From an uncultured Oribacterium sp. (GTDB lineage: Bacteria; Bacillota; Clostridia; Lachnospirales; Lachnospiraceae): a stretch of 35,671 nucleotides of DNA. The position numbers and the translations under genes are program-made. The stretch spans positions 1 to 35,671 of the forward strand of contig CABTMH010000054.1 in assembly GCA_902485915.1 (NCBI GenBank). The letters are read 5' to 3'. The notes beneath the pieces are model-generated. The model searched no databases and had not been told where the DNA came from. It saw only the letters and a program-made list of their open reading frames with translations. Shown piece by piece: positions 14,141 through 23,560 of this stretch; the stretch's first letter is position 1; each line of letters starts with the position of its first letter.

Positions 14141-15622
14141 ATGCAGATCACAGAAAAGCTTCTGAAGCCGCTGCCGGAAGTGCAGTATCTGAACACTGAA
14201 AATACGGATCGGTATCGCTGCATCATGCGTATCTTCTATGAAAATACGGAGAAGCTCCATAACTGGATGTACCAGGAGGAGGTATACGATGCGCTGCGGG
14301 CATTCCCGGAATTCCGCGATTATCGGCTGGAGCAGTGCCAGCAGGATCTCACGAGTCTCGTAAACTGGCATAATCTCGAAACACTGCAGGACACGCGTCA
14401 TGTGAGCTCCCTCGAGGAGTTCCAGAGCCGGCGCTATCGCTATCAGATGTCGCCCTACAGCGTAGAAATCGAGCGTCTGGTCCTTCGACTAGAGCATCTC
14501 GAAATCGAGGGTGGTTCGCTGGAACCGACCCTGCTCGAGCGTATCCGACGTGCCATCGAGCGCTTTCCGGATATGGTCGATGCCGAGCCGGCCGAGGCCT
14601 ATGATTTCTGGGATGATCTCGAGCGGAATTTCACGCGTCTCAATCAGAACTACCATGATTACATCCGTGACCTCAGCAGCGTGCGTGCGGAAGAGATGAT
14701 GCATACACAGGAGTTTCTGCTGTTTAAGGATAAGCTCGTCGAGTATCTTCGGAACTTCGTTACGAGCCTGCAGCGCAACGTCGGCGTGATCGAAGAGCTG
14801 CTGCAGGCCCTCAGTCCATCGCTCTGTGAGGCAGTGCTGGAGAAAGTCAATGCTTACGAAGCGGCGATTCCCCGTATGGAGCAGGTGGCACCGGAGATCA
14901 TCGCGGAGAACAACCGCGGAAAGCTGGAGAGCATCCGCCGCTGGTTCCAGACCTCCGAGGGCGAGGACAATGAGGCCGGAAAGCTGTTCGATGCGACGAA
15001 CGACATCATCCGTCGCATCACCCGTTTCGCCATGGAGATGAGTGAGAAGAGTGCGATGGGCTCGAATCGACGGGAAGAGTACCGCAAGGTGGCGGAGCTC
15101 TTTCTCGCCTGCGAGGATCTGGCCGAAGCGCATCAGCTGAGTGCATGCATCTTCGGCGTCGAGACGCCACGGCACCTTCGGAGCGAGGTGGAGGCGAACA
15201 GCCAGAGCATGAACATGAGCGCTTATGCGCTCGAGCCGGAGCGGAAGCAGCTGAAATCCCGCTCGCGAAAGGGTACGGAGCGGAGTAATCGAAGTGCGAT
15301 CGCGGATCACAGTGAAGATAAAAAAGCGATGCGGCAGCAGATCCTGGAGGCGCAGCGTGCACGAAATGCAGCGCTGCAGGCGCTCGAGCAGGATGGCTGC
15401 ATCGATTTCTCAGCATTGCCCTGCCTCACCCAGGCGCTGCGAGAGGTACTGCTACGCTGGGTATCCGATGCACTGGAGGACCCGGGACGGACGGCACGTA
15501 CCGAGGATGGACGCCGGTTTACACTGGAAAGTGCGGGCCGGGGTGAGCGCTGCGTCGTGCACTGTGAGGACGGCGATTTCGAGATGCCGAAGATGCGCAT
15601 CGTGTTTGAAGAGGAGAACTGA
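14141..15622 (+). CDS. jetA: Wadjet subunit JetA (kleisin-like, TIGR02677/DUF2397 type)
   Basis: JetA is the MukF-like kleisin of the Wadjet SMC complex, which extrudes and cleaves plasmid DNA. It has 493 aa, the typical size. The N-terminal winged-helix region shows the TIGR02677 pattern YLNTENTDRYRCIMRIFYENTEKL, VYDALRAFPEF, LTSLVNWHNLE and DTRHVSSLEEFQSRRYRYQ. A long helical middle follows, and the C-terminus ends in VHCEDGDFEMPKMRIVFEEE. The start at 14141 (MQITEKLLKPL) is preferred over ATG at 14066 because GGAAAG (14125-14130) lies about 10 nt before it and the conserved part begins soon after. A weak -10 (TATACT, 14088) suggests the operon has its own promoter. The C-terminal third has a basic Ser/Arg stretch (about 370-400) that may be an insertion. 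Confidence 0.88.
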   Translation: MQITEKLLKPLPEVQYLNTENTDRYRCIMRIFYENTEKLHNWMYQEEVYDALRAFPEFRDYRLEQCQQDLTSLVNWHNLETLQDTRHVSSLEEFQSRRYRYQMSPYSVEIERLVLRLEHLEIEGGSLEPTLLERIRRAIERFPDMVDAEPAEAYDFWDDLERNFTRLNQNYHDYIRDLSSVRAEEMMHTQEFLLFKDKLVEYLRNFVTSLQRNVGVIEELLQALSPSLCEAVLEKVNAYEAAIPRMEQVAPEIIAENNRGKLESIRRWFQTSEGEDNEAGKLFDATNDIIRRITRFAMEMSEKSAMGSNRREEYRKVAELFLACEDLAEAHQLSACIFGVETPRHLRSEVEANSQSMNMSAYALEPERKQLKSRSRKGTERSNRSAIADHSEDKKAMRQQILEAQRARNAALQALEQDGCIDFSALPCLTQALREVLLRWVSDALEDPGRTARTEDGRRFTLESAGRGERCVVHCEDGDFEMPKMRIVFEEEN

Positions 15623-15624
15623 GG

Positions 15625-16740
15625 ATGCAGGAAGAACTGGAAGCGCTTCTGTCGAAGCACTGGATACTGAAATCGGAGGATCGGGAGCTGTACTATCAGA
15701 TCCGCGATCACGCGCAGGAAATCCGCAAATTCGTGACGGAGCGACTGGGCTGTCCGATGGTCGAGAACCAGCTGCTGATCAAGGTCGAGCGGATCCCGGC
15801 CGTGCCGAAGCCGTTTATGGGTATACAGGAGTTCCACAGTCCACGGGAGTATGCGCTCTTTTCGATGCTGCTTATGTTTCTCGAGGAGCATGCCGAGGAT
15901 CAGTTCATCCTCTCACAGCTCACGGAATTCATCGCCGGGAATCTCCCGGGCGGTGGCGTGGACTGGACCTCCTATCAGGAGCGTCGGCGACTGGTGCGGG
16001 TACTGCAGTATGCGGAGAGCCAGGGGATGCTGAAGCGGACCGATGGCTCGGAGGACAGCTTCGTCGAGTCGCAGAAGGATGTGCTGTATGAAAACACCGG
16101 CGTCTCCATCTACTACATGCGCAGCTTTTCAGAGGATATCATGCACTATCGTGGTCTGGAGGATTTCCTGAACTCCGGCTGGTACGAGGTGGATGAGGAT
16201 AAGGGCCTTGTGCGAAGACACCGCGTCTACCGGCGACTGCTTTTTGCGCCGGGGCTGTATCGCTCAGAGGGCGCGGAGGGCGACTATGAGTATCTGAAAA
16301 ATCAGGGCGCCCGTATGCGGGAGGAGTTAAGCGGGCTGCTTTCGCTTCGTCTCGAGATCTCGAAGGGCGGTGCCATGCTGCTCTTAAGCGATGACAGCGG
16401 GCTGGGAGAAGCTTTTCCGGGCTCCAGTACGATGTCGGATATCCTGCTGCTGGTGCTGGACGCCATCCAGAAGCGCGTGCAGAGTGAGGTCTGGAAGACC
16501 GATGCCCGGGACTGCATCGTGCTGGAGGAGCCGGAGTTCGATGCGCTGCTTCGTGAAGTCCGAAGCACGCACCTGAATCGCTTTTCGAAGGTCTATCGCG
16601 ACCTCCCGGAGGGGGACTTCCTGAAGGAAGTGAAGGCACAGATGATGCTCTGGACCTTCCTCTCGAGAGATGCAGAGAGCGGACGGCTACGCCTGGAGCC
16701 GTCCTGCGCGAAGCTCGCAGGACGATATGTGGAATCGTAA
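15625..16740 (+). CDS. jetB: Wadjet subunit JetB (KITE-like, TIGR02678/DUF2398 type)
   Basis: MukE-like tandem winged-helix partner that binds the JetA kleisin and regulates the SMC motor. It has 371 aa, normal for the family. The characteristic TIGR02678 region is RRHRVYRRLLFAPGLYRSEGAEGDYEYLKNQ (about residues 192-222). Earlier, the EFHSPREYALFSMLLMFLEEH helix leads into the first winged helix and RRRLVRVLQYAESQGMLKRTDG into the second. The gene starts 2 bp after the jetA stop with GAGG-like sequence in front, so coupling is likely. No catalytic residues are expected. Confidence 0.87.
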   Translation: MQEELEALLSKHWILKSEDRELYYQIRDHAQEIRKFVTERLGCPMVENQLLIKVERIPAVPKPFMGIQEFHSPREYALFSMLLMFLEEHAEDQFILSQLTEFIAGNLPGGGVDWTSYQERRRLVRVLQYAESQGMLKRTDGSEDSFVESQKDVLYENTGVSIYYMRSFSEDIMHYRGLEDFLNSGWYEVDEDKGLVRRHRVYRRLLFAPGLYRSEGAEGDYEYLKNQGARMREELSGLLSLRLEISKGGAMLLLSDDSGLGEAFPGSSTMSDILLLVLDAIQKRVQSEVWKTDARDCIVLEEPEFDALLREVRSTHLNRFSKVYRDLPEGDFLKEVKAQMMLWTFLSRDAESGRLRLEPSCAKLAGRYVES

Positions 16741-16743
16741 TTC

Positions 16744-16764
16744 GTTACAGTTCGGGCAGGGGCC
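16744..16764 (-). repeat. Short-form intergenic repeat in the jetB-jetC gap
   Basis: Read on the minus strand it is CCCCTGCCCGAACTGTAAC. That has the left block of the intergenic repeat (CCCCTGCC) and the GAACTGT-AC end of the 13943-14025 palindrome arm, but lacks the middle dyad. It may be an internally deleted member of the family. Confidence 0.5.
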
Positions 16765-16847
16765 CCGGAGGACTTGCATCATACAAAATTATTTAAATCG
16801 CGCGTTCCACCGGTCGGGGAGCCGCGCAGAAAGACAGGACATAGATT

Positions 16848-19800
16848 ATGGGACAGAACAGATGGCATGCGAATAAGCTCGGCCTCATCAACTTCTGGTA
16901 TTATGACGAGCAGGAATTCTGCTTTGCGAAGGGACGGCTTCTGCTGCGTGGTTCGAACGGCTCTGGAAAATCCGTCACGATGCAGAGTGCGATTCCACTT
17001 CTCCTCGATGGTAATGCAAATCCGGAACGACTGGATCCGTTCGGCTCACGTGACCGAAAGATGTCGGGGTATCTCCTGGAGGAGGGCGATGAGCGGGAGG
17101 AGCGGACCGGCTATCTCTATATGGAGTTTAAGCGTGAGAAGAGTGAAGCCTACTTCACGATCGGTATGGGCATCCGTGCCCGCCGCGGAAAGCCACTGGA
17201 CAAGTGGTACTTCGGTATCCTCGATGGCCGACGTGTCGGCGTCGATTTTTCGCTCTATCGCAGTGGCGCAGAGAAGCTCACCCTGACCCGGAAGGAGCTG
17301 GAGAACCGCCTCGCGGAGGGCGGACGGGTCTACGATCGTCAGGCGGACTATATCGAGTTCGTGAACCAGCAGCTTTTCGGTTTCGCGACGACCGACGCCT
17401 ATCGGGAGATGCTGGACCTTCTGATCCAGCTCCGTACACCGAAGCTCTCCCGTGACTTCAAGCCATCTGTCATCAACGATATCCTGAGCTCTGCGCTGCA
17501 GGGTCTGTCCGAGGAGGATCTTCGACCGATGACGGAGGCCATCGAGAACATGGACTCCCTCCGGCTCGAGCTGGAGAAGAAGGAGGTCGCGCGAAAGGCG
17601 GTCGACCATATCGCGCGTGTCTTCGATCGCTATAACCGGAGCATGCTGTATGCGAAGGCGAGCGCAGCGGATCAGGCGGGGAAGCGCCTGAAGGCGAACA
17701 CGCAGGCCATCTCGGAGGAACAGACGAAGCTCGCCGAGGCAGAGTCCAGGCTGACAGCATTGACCGACGAGCTGTCGCAGCTCTCCTCACAGAAGGCGAC
17801 GATGGAGAAGGAGCGGGAGGAGCTCGGAAAAAGCGATGCCTACCAGCTGAAGCAGGAGGAACAGAAGCTGACCGGACGGCTCTCCGAGCTTCAGGAGAAT
17901 CGTGCGAAAAAGGAAGCGCGGATCGAGAAGAAGCAGGACGATGAGCGCGAGTGCCAGGCGCAGATTCGGCAGCTGGAGGAGAAAAAAGAGGCGAAGAGCG
18001 CAGAGATCCGGGACTGCCTCGAGGATATGTCCGCACAGGCAGAGTGCATGAACTATCAGTCGCAGAGCTTCCTCGCGGATGAGCTCACGAAGGGAATCGA
18101 CGAGGCATTCTCCTTTAAGACCTATGAGGCTGAGTTCCAGAAAACGAAGCAGGGGATACAGGAGGGCCTCGTGGTGCAGCAGCGCCTCGCAAGGGGAGAG
18201 GAGAAGCTTCGTGAGAAGCGGGACGAGCTCGCCCGGCAGCAGGACAGTGCGGACCGTGCAGAGCGTAAGCTGCGTGAAGCAGAGGCGGCACTGACGGAAG
18301 CGGAGAGCAGCTGGAAGGAAGCGCTGTATATCTGGCATGGCGAGAACCAGGAGCTGAAGCTGCCGGAGGAGGTACTGCAGGGGCTCTGCCGCTTCGCGGA
18401 CAGCTATGATGAGGGCGCAGATTATGCGCAGGCGAAGCGTCCGGTGGACGTGGCGGTGCAGGACCTGCGGCTTCAGCTGAAGGAAGAGCTGGAAGCGCGG
18501 AGACGGGAAAGCCGGGCACTGTCGGAGGAGAAAGCAAGCTGTGAAGCGGAGCTCCGCGAGTGGGAGCATGAGCGCGAGCCGGAACCGGAGCGGAGTGAAG
18601 CGGTGCTGGAAAATCGTCGTCGACTGACGAAGCGTGGCATCCCGTATCATGCGTTTTATAAGACGCTGGAATTCGCGGAGTCGCTTGACGATGAGACACG
18701 AAATCGCATCGAGGAGGCGATGCTCGAGATGGGTCTGCTTGATGCGCTGGTCATCGAAGAGAGCTATCGGGAGGAGGTACTGCGGCTGGACCCAGGTGCC
18801 TGCGACCGCTATATTTTCGTGCGTGAAAATGCCGGAAAGGCCCTCGGAAAAACCGCGCTGGATGCACTGACCCTGAACGACAGCGTCAACACCGTGTTCC
18901 TGAACATGGAGATGACGGATATTCTCGGCCATATCTCGATGGAGGGAAGCGCGGAGACGGTGATTTCTGCGGACGGCACCTGGCGGAACGGCCTGCTGGC
19001 CGGTACGATCAGTGGTGAGTATCACGCCGGATTTATCGGCACGCAAGCGAGGGAGCGGAACCGTAAAGAGAAGATCCGCGTACTCCAGGAGCGTATCGCT
19101 GAGCTGGAAGCGGAGATCGCCAGACGTTCAGAAGAGATGGCGCAGTTCCAGCGCCGGATCGAGTGCCTCGAGGAAGAGTATCAGGGCTTCCCGAAGGAAA
19201 AGGTGCTGAAGGATGCGCTGAATGTCTGTGAAGAGGCGGAAAAGTGGCTGGACCTTCAGAATAAGCAGAAACAGAAGCTCGATGCGGATGTGCATGCGCT
19301 CATCCAGGCGCTGCAGGAGGATCGAACCGAGGCGGCGAAGATCGCAGAACGTCTCTATCTTCGAAACAGTCTGGAGGTGTTTGCACAGGCTTCTCAGGCG
19401 GCCACAGAATATCAGAGCGGACTCCGTGCACTGGCGCTCACCCATGCATCGTATCTCGATCAGGTCGCAGCACTCCGGCAGCAGCAGGATCAGCTCGACA
19501 GTATCGAGGGCGACCTCAAGCAGCTTCGCGATGATCTTTGTATCCTCGAAAAGGATATACGCGATGCTGAAAACCGCAGAGCGTCCATCGAGAAGCAGCT
19601 CGCGCTCACGGATTATGCGGCGATACAGGAGAGACTGGATACCTGCATCCAGTGGCTTTCGCATTATGATGAGACGCGCGGTAACTGTGAGAACGAGCGA
19701 GGACGAAAGGAAATCGAGTGCCGAAGTACGAGGGAGAAGATCGAGACCCTGACAGCTGCACGTACTTTACTGGAAGCGGAGCAGACGTATGCGGAGGAGG

Positions 19801-21080
19801 TTTATCTCGAGGAGTATAAGCTCGGCTATGTGTTCCCGCTTGAGGCGATGACGATGGATGGAACGCGTGCAGAAGAGCATAGGACGGCGTCGTCGGATGG
19901 TGAAGGCACGGAAGAACAGCCTGCTGCGGCAGAGCCGGCGGGCGTGGAAGAGAAAAAAGCGGCGGTGCATGTAAGGAGTGCGCAGGAGACAGTAGCGGAG
20001 CTTCGGAAGTCCGCGGAGGACCTCGAGCCACTGCAGACGAAGGTGCAGCAGGTATACTTCGAGTGCAGCGGCTATCTGATCGAGTATCAGATCAGCTCCT
20101 TCGAACAGTTTGCCGAGCTTCGTAAGAAGCGCCCGCAGGAGAGCACGCTCGCGACGCCGGTACAGCGCCTGGATTACCAGGCACGCTATCGTGGCAGCCG
20201 GATCCCGTTCCAGAAGCTGTCGGGTATCCTCGATGAGGAGCTCACGGGTCTCCAGCAGCTGATCCGGCAGGCAGACCGCGAACTGTTCGAGGATATCCTG
20301 TCGAACACGATGAGCCGGAAGATCCGAAGCCACATCAACAGCGCGCAGAGCTGGGTCGAAAACATGAACCGGCAGATGGAGTGCATGAATACCTCCAGTG
20401 GACTCCGACTTCGCCTTCGCTGGCGCAGTAAGACCGCGGAGAGCGAATCCCAGCTGGATACCGCCGAGCTCGTGGAGCTTCTGCGAAAGGACTACCGCTC
20501 CATGAAGGAGGAGGAAGCAGCCCGTCTCAGCCAGCACTTCCGCTCGAAGGTGGAGGAGTCCCGCCGGATCGCACAGGACAGCGGTGGAACCGCGTCCTTC
20601 TATCAGGTGATGCAGGATGCGCTGGACTATCGAAAGTGGTTTGAGTTCCAGCTCTTCTGCGAGAAGCCGGGTGAGCGGCAGAAGGAGCTGACGAACTCGG
20701 TGTTCGGTACCTTTTCCGGCGGTGAGAAGGCGATGTCCATGTATGTTCCGCTGTTTTCAGCGGTGACCGCGAAGTACCGGGGTGCGCGTCCGGATGCGCC
20801 ACAGATCGTATCGCTCGACGAGGCCTTCGCTGGTGTCGATAACCGGAATATCCGGGATATGTTCCGGCTCATGCGGGAGTTCGGCTTCGATTTCATCATC
20901 AATTCCCAGGTGCTCTGGGGCGATGCCGATACCCTCGACGCACTGGCAATCTATGAGCTCGTGCGCCCGAACAACGCAAAGTTCGTCACGGCACTCTCCT
21001 TCCTCTGGAATGGAAATGTACGAGTGCTGATGGAGGATGCAGAGGAGATGGAAGAGGAGAGCCGGCGACTGGAGGAATAG
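16848..21080 (+). CDS. jetC: Wadjet SMC-like ATPase JetC (TIGR02680 type)
   Basis: The motor of Wadjet: an SMC/MukB-like ATPase that extrudes DNA loops and delivers small circles to JetD. It has 1410 aa. N-terminal head: RWHANKLGLINFWYYDEQEF, then Walker A GSNGSGKS (35-42) and VTMQSAIPLLLDGNA. Two long charged coiled coils (about 240-530 and 740-1010) flank a central hinge-like segment with DALVIEESYREEVLRL and the NTVFLNMEMTDILGHISMEG region. C-terminal head: ABC signature TFSGGEKAMSMYVPL (from residue about 1288) and Walker B IVSLDEAFAGVD (1320-1331, catalytic Glu1325). An A/E/G-rich segment near residues 1000-1045 (19840-19985) looks like a linker insertion. It begins 107 bp after jetB, an unusual gap for this operon, with AGGAC 8 nt before ATG. 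The frame is intact. Confidence 0.94.
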   Translation: MGQNRWHANKLGLINFWYYDEQEFCFAKGRLLLRGSNGSGKSVTMQSAIPLLLDGNANPERLDPFGSRDRKMSGYLLEEGDEREERTGYLYMEFKREKSEAYFTIGMGIRARRGKPLDKWYFGILDGRRVGVDFSLYRSGAEKLTLTRKELENRLAEGGRVYDRQADYIEFVNQQLFGFATTDAYREMLDLLIQLRTPKLSRDFKPSVINDILSSALQGLSEEDLRPMTEAIENMDSLRLELEKKEVARKAVDHIARVFDRYNRSMLYAKASAADQAGKRLKANTQAISEEQTKLAEAESRLTALTDELSQLSSQKATMEKEREELGKSDAYQLKQEEQKLTGRLSELQENRAKKEARIEKKQDDERECQAQIRQLEEKKEAKSAEIRDCLEDMSAQAECMNYQSQSFLADELTKGIDEAFSFKTYEAEFQKTKQGIQEGLVVQQRLARGEEKLREKRDELARQQDSADRAERKLREAEAALTEAESSWKEALYIWHGENQELKLPEEVLQGLCRFADSYDEGADYAQAKRPVDVAVQDLRLQLKEELEARRRESRALSEEKASCEAELREWEHEREPEPERSEAVLENRRRLTKRGIPYHAFYKTLEFAESLDDETRNRIEEAMLEMGLLDALVIEESYREEVLRLDPGACDRYIFVRENAGKALGKTALDALTLNDSVNTVFLNMEMTDILGHISMEGSAETVISADGTWRNGLLAGTISGEYHAGFIGTQARERNRKEKIRVLQERIAELEAEIARRSEEMAQFQRRIECLEEEYQGFPKEKVLKDALNVCEEAEKWLDLQNKQKQKLDADVHALIQALQEDRTEAAKIAERLYLRNSLEVFAQASQAATEYQSGLRALALTHASYLDQVAALRQQQDQLDSIEGDLKQLRDDLCILEKDIRDAENRRASIEKQLALTDYAAIQERLDTCIQWLSHYDETRGNCENERGRKEIECRSTREKIETLTAARTLLEAEQTYAEEVYLEEYKLGYVFPLEAMTMDGTRAEEHRTASSDGEGTEEQPAAAEPAGVEEKKAAVHVRSAQETVAELRKSAEDLEPLQTKVQQVYFECSGYLIEYQISSFEQFAELRKKRPQESTLATPVQRLDYQARYRGSRIPFQKLSGILDEELTGLQQLIRQADRELFEDILSNTMSRKIRSHINSAQSWVENMNRQMECMNTSSGLRLRLRWRSKTAESESQLDTAELVELLRKDYRSMKEEEAARLSQHFRSKVEESRRIAQDSGGTASFYQVMQDALDYRKWFEFQLFCEKPGERQKELTNSVFGTFSGGEKAMSMYVPLFSAVTAKYRGARPDAPQIVSLDEAFAGVDNRNIRDMFRLMREFGFDFIINSQVLWGDADTLDALAIYELVRPNNAKFVTALSFLWNGNVRVLMEDAEEMEEESRRLEE

Positions 21081-21090
21081 GGGTCGGTGA

Positions 21091-21120
21091 GGTTCACTCG
21101 TGTACTGATCAGGCAGGGGG
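21091..21120 (-). repeat. Intergenic repeat copy 4 (reverse orientation)
   Basis: Read on the minus strand it is CCCCCTGCCTGATCAGTACA then CGAGTGAACC. The left 19 nt match copies 2 and 3 exactly; the right arm ends TGAACC instead of TGAACAG. It lies 10 bp after the jetC stop. Confidence 0.85.
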
Positions 21121-21154
21121 CTCAAGGGCAGCTATCAGAAACACAGTACTACGA

Positions 21155-21172
21155 GCTTAGAAAACGCTAAGC
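21155..21172 (+). other. Small hairpin in the jetC-jetD gap
   Basis: GCTTAG-AAAACG-CTAAGC, a 6-bp perfect stem with a 6-nt loop, 42 nt before the jetD start. No T-run follows. It could be a weak transcript-processing or attenuation element. Confidence 0.4.
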
Positions 21173-21213
21173 CGGGGAGCCGAATCAGTGACGGAACGAA
21201 AGGGAGAAGCGTG

Positions 21214-22731
21214 ATGGAAAAGGACAGAATGCAGGAGGCGTGTCTTGCGTACTTCGGAAGTATGCCGGTGTTCGAGCGGCTTCTCTCTCAGTTCTGCGAG
21301 AAGTATCGCTCCTATGGCTGCTTCTGCGGCAGCGCCCGGCTGAGCATCCGGAGCGAGGATGAGCGGGAGGCACTGGAAGGCTTCTTCGCGCGGAGCTATC
21401 GTAATCAGAAAACGGCGACGATTTCTGCGCAGGCCTTCCAGCGGGCACTCGAGCATACGCGTTTCGCAGAACTGTCCCCGGAAGAAATTCTGGAGGCTTT
21501 TGCAGGGGCGCCGCTTGCCGGAAAACGCGAGGAAGAGCGTCGGCGAAAGGCGTGCATCGCACGCTGCTGGAAGGTGGCACTGGAGCAGCAGGCGGCATAT
21601 GCGGAGTGCGAAGCATCGAAGCAGATGCTGTGTGATTTCCGGGCAGTAGTGGAGAGTGAGGAGCCTGCGATGTCGTCGGAGGATGTGCCGGACATCGGAG
21701 CGATCGACAGCGCTGCGCATGCATGCGCAGCCGCAGGTGTCAGGGATGAGTGCGCAGAAGAGCACCGTTCAGATCGAGATCGATGCGCATTGGAAGAGGC
21801 AGGGTATGGGACATCCGAGACCGTGACAGCGCTTTACCGGCAGCTGATGAGTGGGCGCCAGGAAATGAAGGAGACCACGCTTCTCCGCGCGCTCACCGAT
21901 GACCTGCATATGCTGGTGCGGGCGCTGGAGCTTCTGCATCGTCTCCGTGTAGAAAAGCGCTATCAGTACCTTCCGGTTTTCGCAGCGGAGCTTTCCGGGG
22001 ATCCACATCGGCTGGATATGGGCACCCGGGATGCACATCTGCTGCAGCTTTTACTTCAGTGGCTGGAGATACAGTGGGGCGTCGAAGTCGATGAGATGAA
22101 CCGTATCCCGTCACTCCGGCGGCAGGCACGCTACCTGTCTGCGGGCATCCTGCTCGATGATGTATCGAATTATGCGATGCTCTGTGGGGTGGAAGCCGTC
22201 GGACGAGACGGACAGGTCCATGCGGGGATGAAAGGCTTCTCGATGGAGGGTGCGCCGGTGAATGTACCGCTCTCGGTGATCACCGGATGGACGCAGCTTC
22301 ACTGCCGGGAAAACACCCTCTGGATCGTGGAGAATCCGGTGGTATATGCGGTGCTCTGTGAGCGCTTCGGACGCACGCGCTCGCTTATGTGCATGAATGG
22401 ACAGCCCCGGCTCAGCGCCTGGCTGATCCTGAAGCTTCTTCGGGACGGCGGAATCCGGGTATACTATGCCGGTGATTTCGATCCGGAGGGGCTCTGCATC
22501 GCAGAGAAGGTGCAGCAGAGCCTGTCGCCGGGGCAGTGCGTCTTCTGGCACATGTCGGAAGCGGACTATCGTTCGGCGCAGTCACAGAAACCGATCGATG
22601 GCCGACGGATGAAGATGCTCGACCATCTGCAGGATCCGCTGCTTCAGAACACAGCGGCGCTGATTCGGCAGCAGGGCGTCGCCGGGTATCAGGAGAACAT
22701 CCTGAAGATGTATCTTTCAGAGGATAACTGA
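21214..22731 (+). CDS. jetD: Wadjet nuclease subunit JetD (TIGR02679, Toprim type)
   Basis: Topoisomerase VI/Spo11-like Toprim nuclease that cuts DNA captured by the Jet motor. It has 505 aa. The C-terminal DUF2399-type Toprim domain shows NTLWIVENPVVYAVL (metal-binding Glu near 373), LMCMNGQPRLSAWLILKLL and the VYYAGDFDPEGLCIAEKV acidic motif (GDFD, about 420-423). The N-terminal DUF3323-like half includes RALTDDLHMLVRALELLHRL. An insertion of about 55 residues (about 147-202, acidic and Ala/Ser-rich) separates the two halves. The start at ATG 21214 is 7 nt after AGGGAG; GTG at 21211 is in frame and would add one residue. The catalytic residues look intact. cbiH follows 31 bp later. Confidence 0.92.
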   Translation: MEKDRMQEACLAYFGSMPVFERLLSQFCEKYRSYGCFCGSARLSIRSEDEREALEGFFARSYRNQKTATISAQAFQRALEHTRFAELSPEEILEAFAGAPLAGKREEERRRKACIARCWKVALEQQAAYAECEASKQMLCDFRAVVESEEPAMSSEDVPDIGAIDSAAHACAAAGVRDECAEEHRSDRDRCALEEAGYGTSETVTALYRQLMSGRQEMKETTLLRALTDDLHMLVRALELLHRLRVEKRYQYLPVFAAELSGDPHRLDMGTRDAHLLQLLLQWLEIQWGVEVDEMNRIPSLRRQARYLSAGILLDDVSNYAMLCGVEAVGRDGQVHAGMKGFSMEGAPVNVPLSVITGWTQLHCRENTLWIVENPVVYAVLCERFGRTRSLMCMNGQPRLSAWLILKLLRDGGIRVYYAGDFDPEGLCIAEKVQQSLSPGQCVFWHMSEADYRSAQSQKPIDGRRMKMLDHLQDPLLQNTAALIRQQGVAGYQENILKMYLSEDN

Positions 22732-22762
22732 TGGCTTCATGAAGGGCAGGGGGGATTGCGTG

Positions 22763-23548
22763 ATGAGTGGAGAGAATATCGGAACAGTGTATGCGGTCGG
22801 ATTTGGTCCTGGCGCTGAGTGCTATGAGACGATCGAAGCACGGGAGGTGCTGGCGGGGGTCGATGTGATCGTCGGCTACCAGACCTATGTGAAGCTTCTC
22901 GAGGCGCAGTTTCCGGAGAAGAGGTTTCTGGTGTCGGGTATGCATGCCGAGGAGGCGCGCTGCCGTGAGGCGCTGAGGCTGGCGAGCGAGGGACAGAATG
23001 TCGCAGTGGTGTCGTCCGGCGACAGCGCGGTGTATGGCATGGCGGGGCTGCTCTATACGCTGTCCGAGGAGGATGCGTACCGGGGCGTGCAGGTCGTGAC
23101 GGTGCCGGGGCTCAGCGCGGTGCTGAGCGGCAGCGCAGTGCTGGGTGCGCCGGTGGGACATGATTTCTGCGTCATCAGTCTGTCGGATCTGCTGACGCCG
23201 TGGGCGAAGATCGAGCAGCGGCTGAGGGCCGCCGCAGAAGCAGATTTCGTCATCGTCCTGTATAATCCGGTCAGCCGGACGCGGCAGGTGCAGTATCAGC
23301 GGGCATGCGTGATCCTCTCGGAGACGATCCCTGGAGACCGGGTATGTGCGTACGTCCGAAACATCGGTCGCGACGGACAGAAAAGCCGGATCTTCCTGCT
23401 GAACGAGCTCGCCGGGCTCGCGACGGCACAGCCGGAAATCGACATGCTGACGACGATTTTCATCGGGAACAGCGAGACGCGCGTCATCGAGACGCCGGAC
23501 GGCCCGCGGATGGTGACCCCGCGCGGGTATGAGCGGAAGCACGATTAA
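22763..23548 (+). CDS. cbiH: Cobalt-precorrin-3 C17-methyltransferase
   Basis: Methylates C17 with ring contraction to give cobalt-precorrin-4, the substrate of the upstream cbiF product. It has 261 aa, the standard length. Landmarks: VYAVGFGPGAECYETIEAREVL (SAM loop), VIVGYQTYVKLL, SSGDSAVYGMAGLLYTL, TVPGLSAVLSGSAVLGAPVGHDFCVISLSDLLTPW and DFVIVLYNPVSRTRQ. The start at 22763 is chosen because AGGGGGGA (22749-22756) precedes it and the conserved region then begins at residue about 7; ATG at 22739 is the alternative. It lies 31 bp after jetD, so it is probably now transcribed from the Wadjet operon or by read-through from cbiG. Confidence 0.94.
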   Translation: MSGENIGTVYAVGFGPGAECYETIEAREVLAGVDVIVGYQTYVKLLEAQFPEKRFLVSGMHAEEARCREALRLASEGQNVAVVSSGDSAVYGMAGLLYTLSEEDAYRGVQVVTVPGLSAVLSGSAVLGAPVGHDFCVISLSDLLTPWAKIEQRLRAAAEADFVIVLYNPVSRTRQVQYQRACVILSETIPGDRVCAYVRNIGRDGQKSRIFLLNELAGLATAQPEIDMLTTIFIGNSETRVIETPDGPRMVTPRGYERKHD

Positions 23549-23560
23549 AACAGTACTTCG

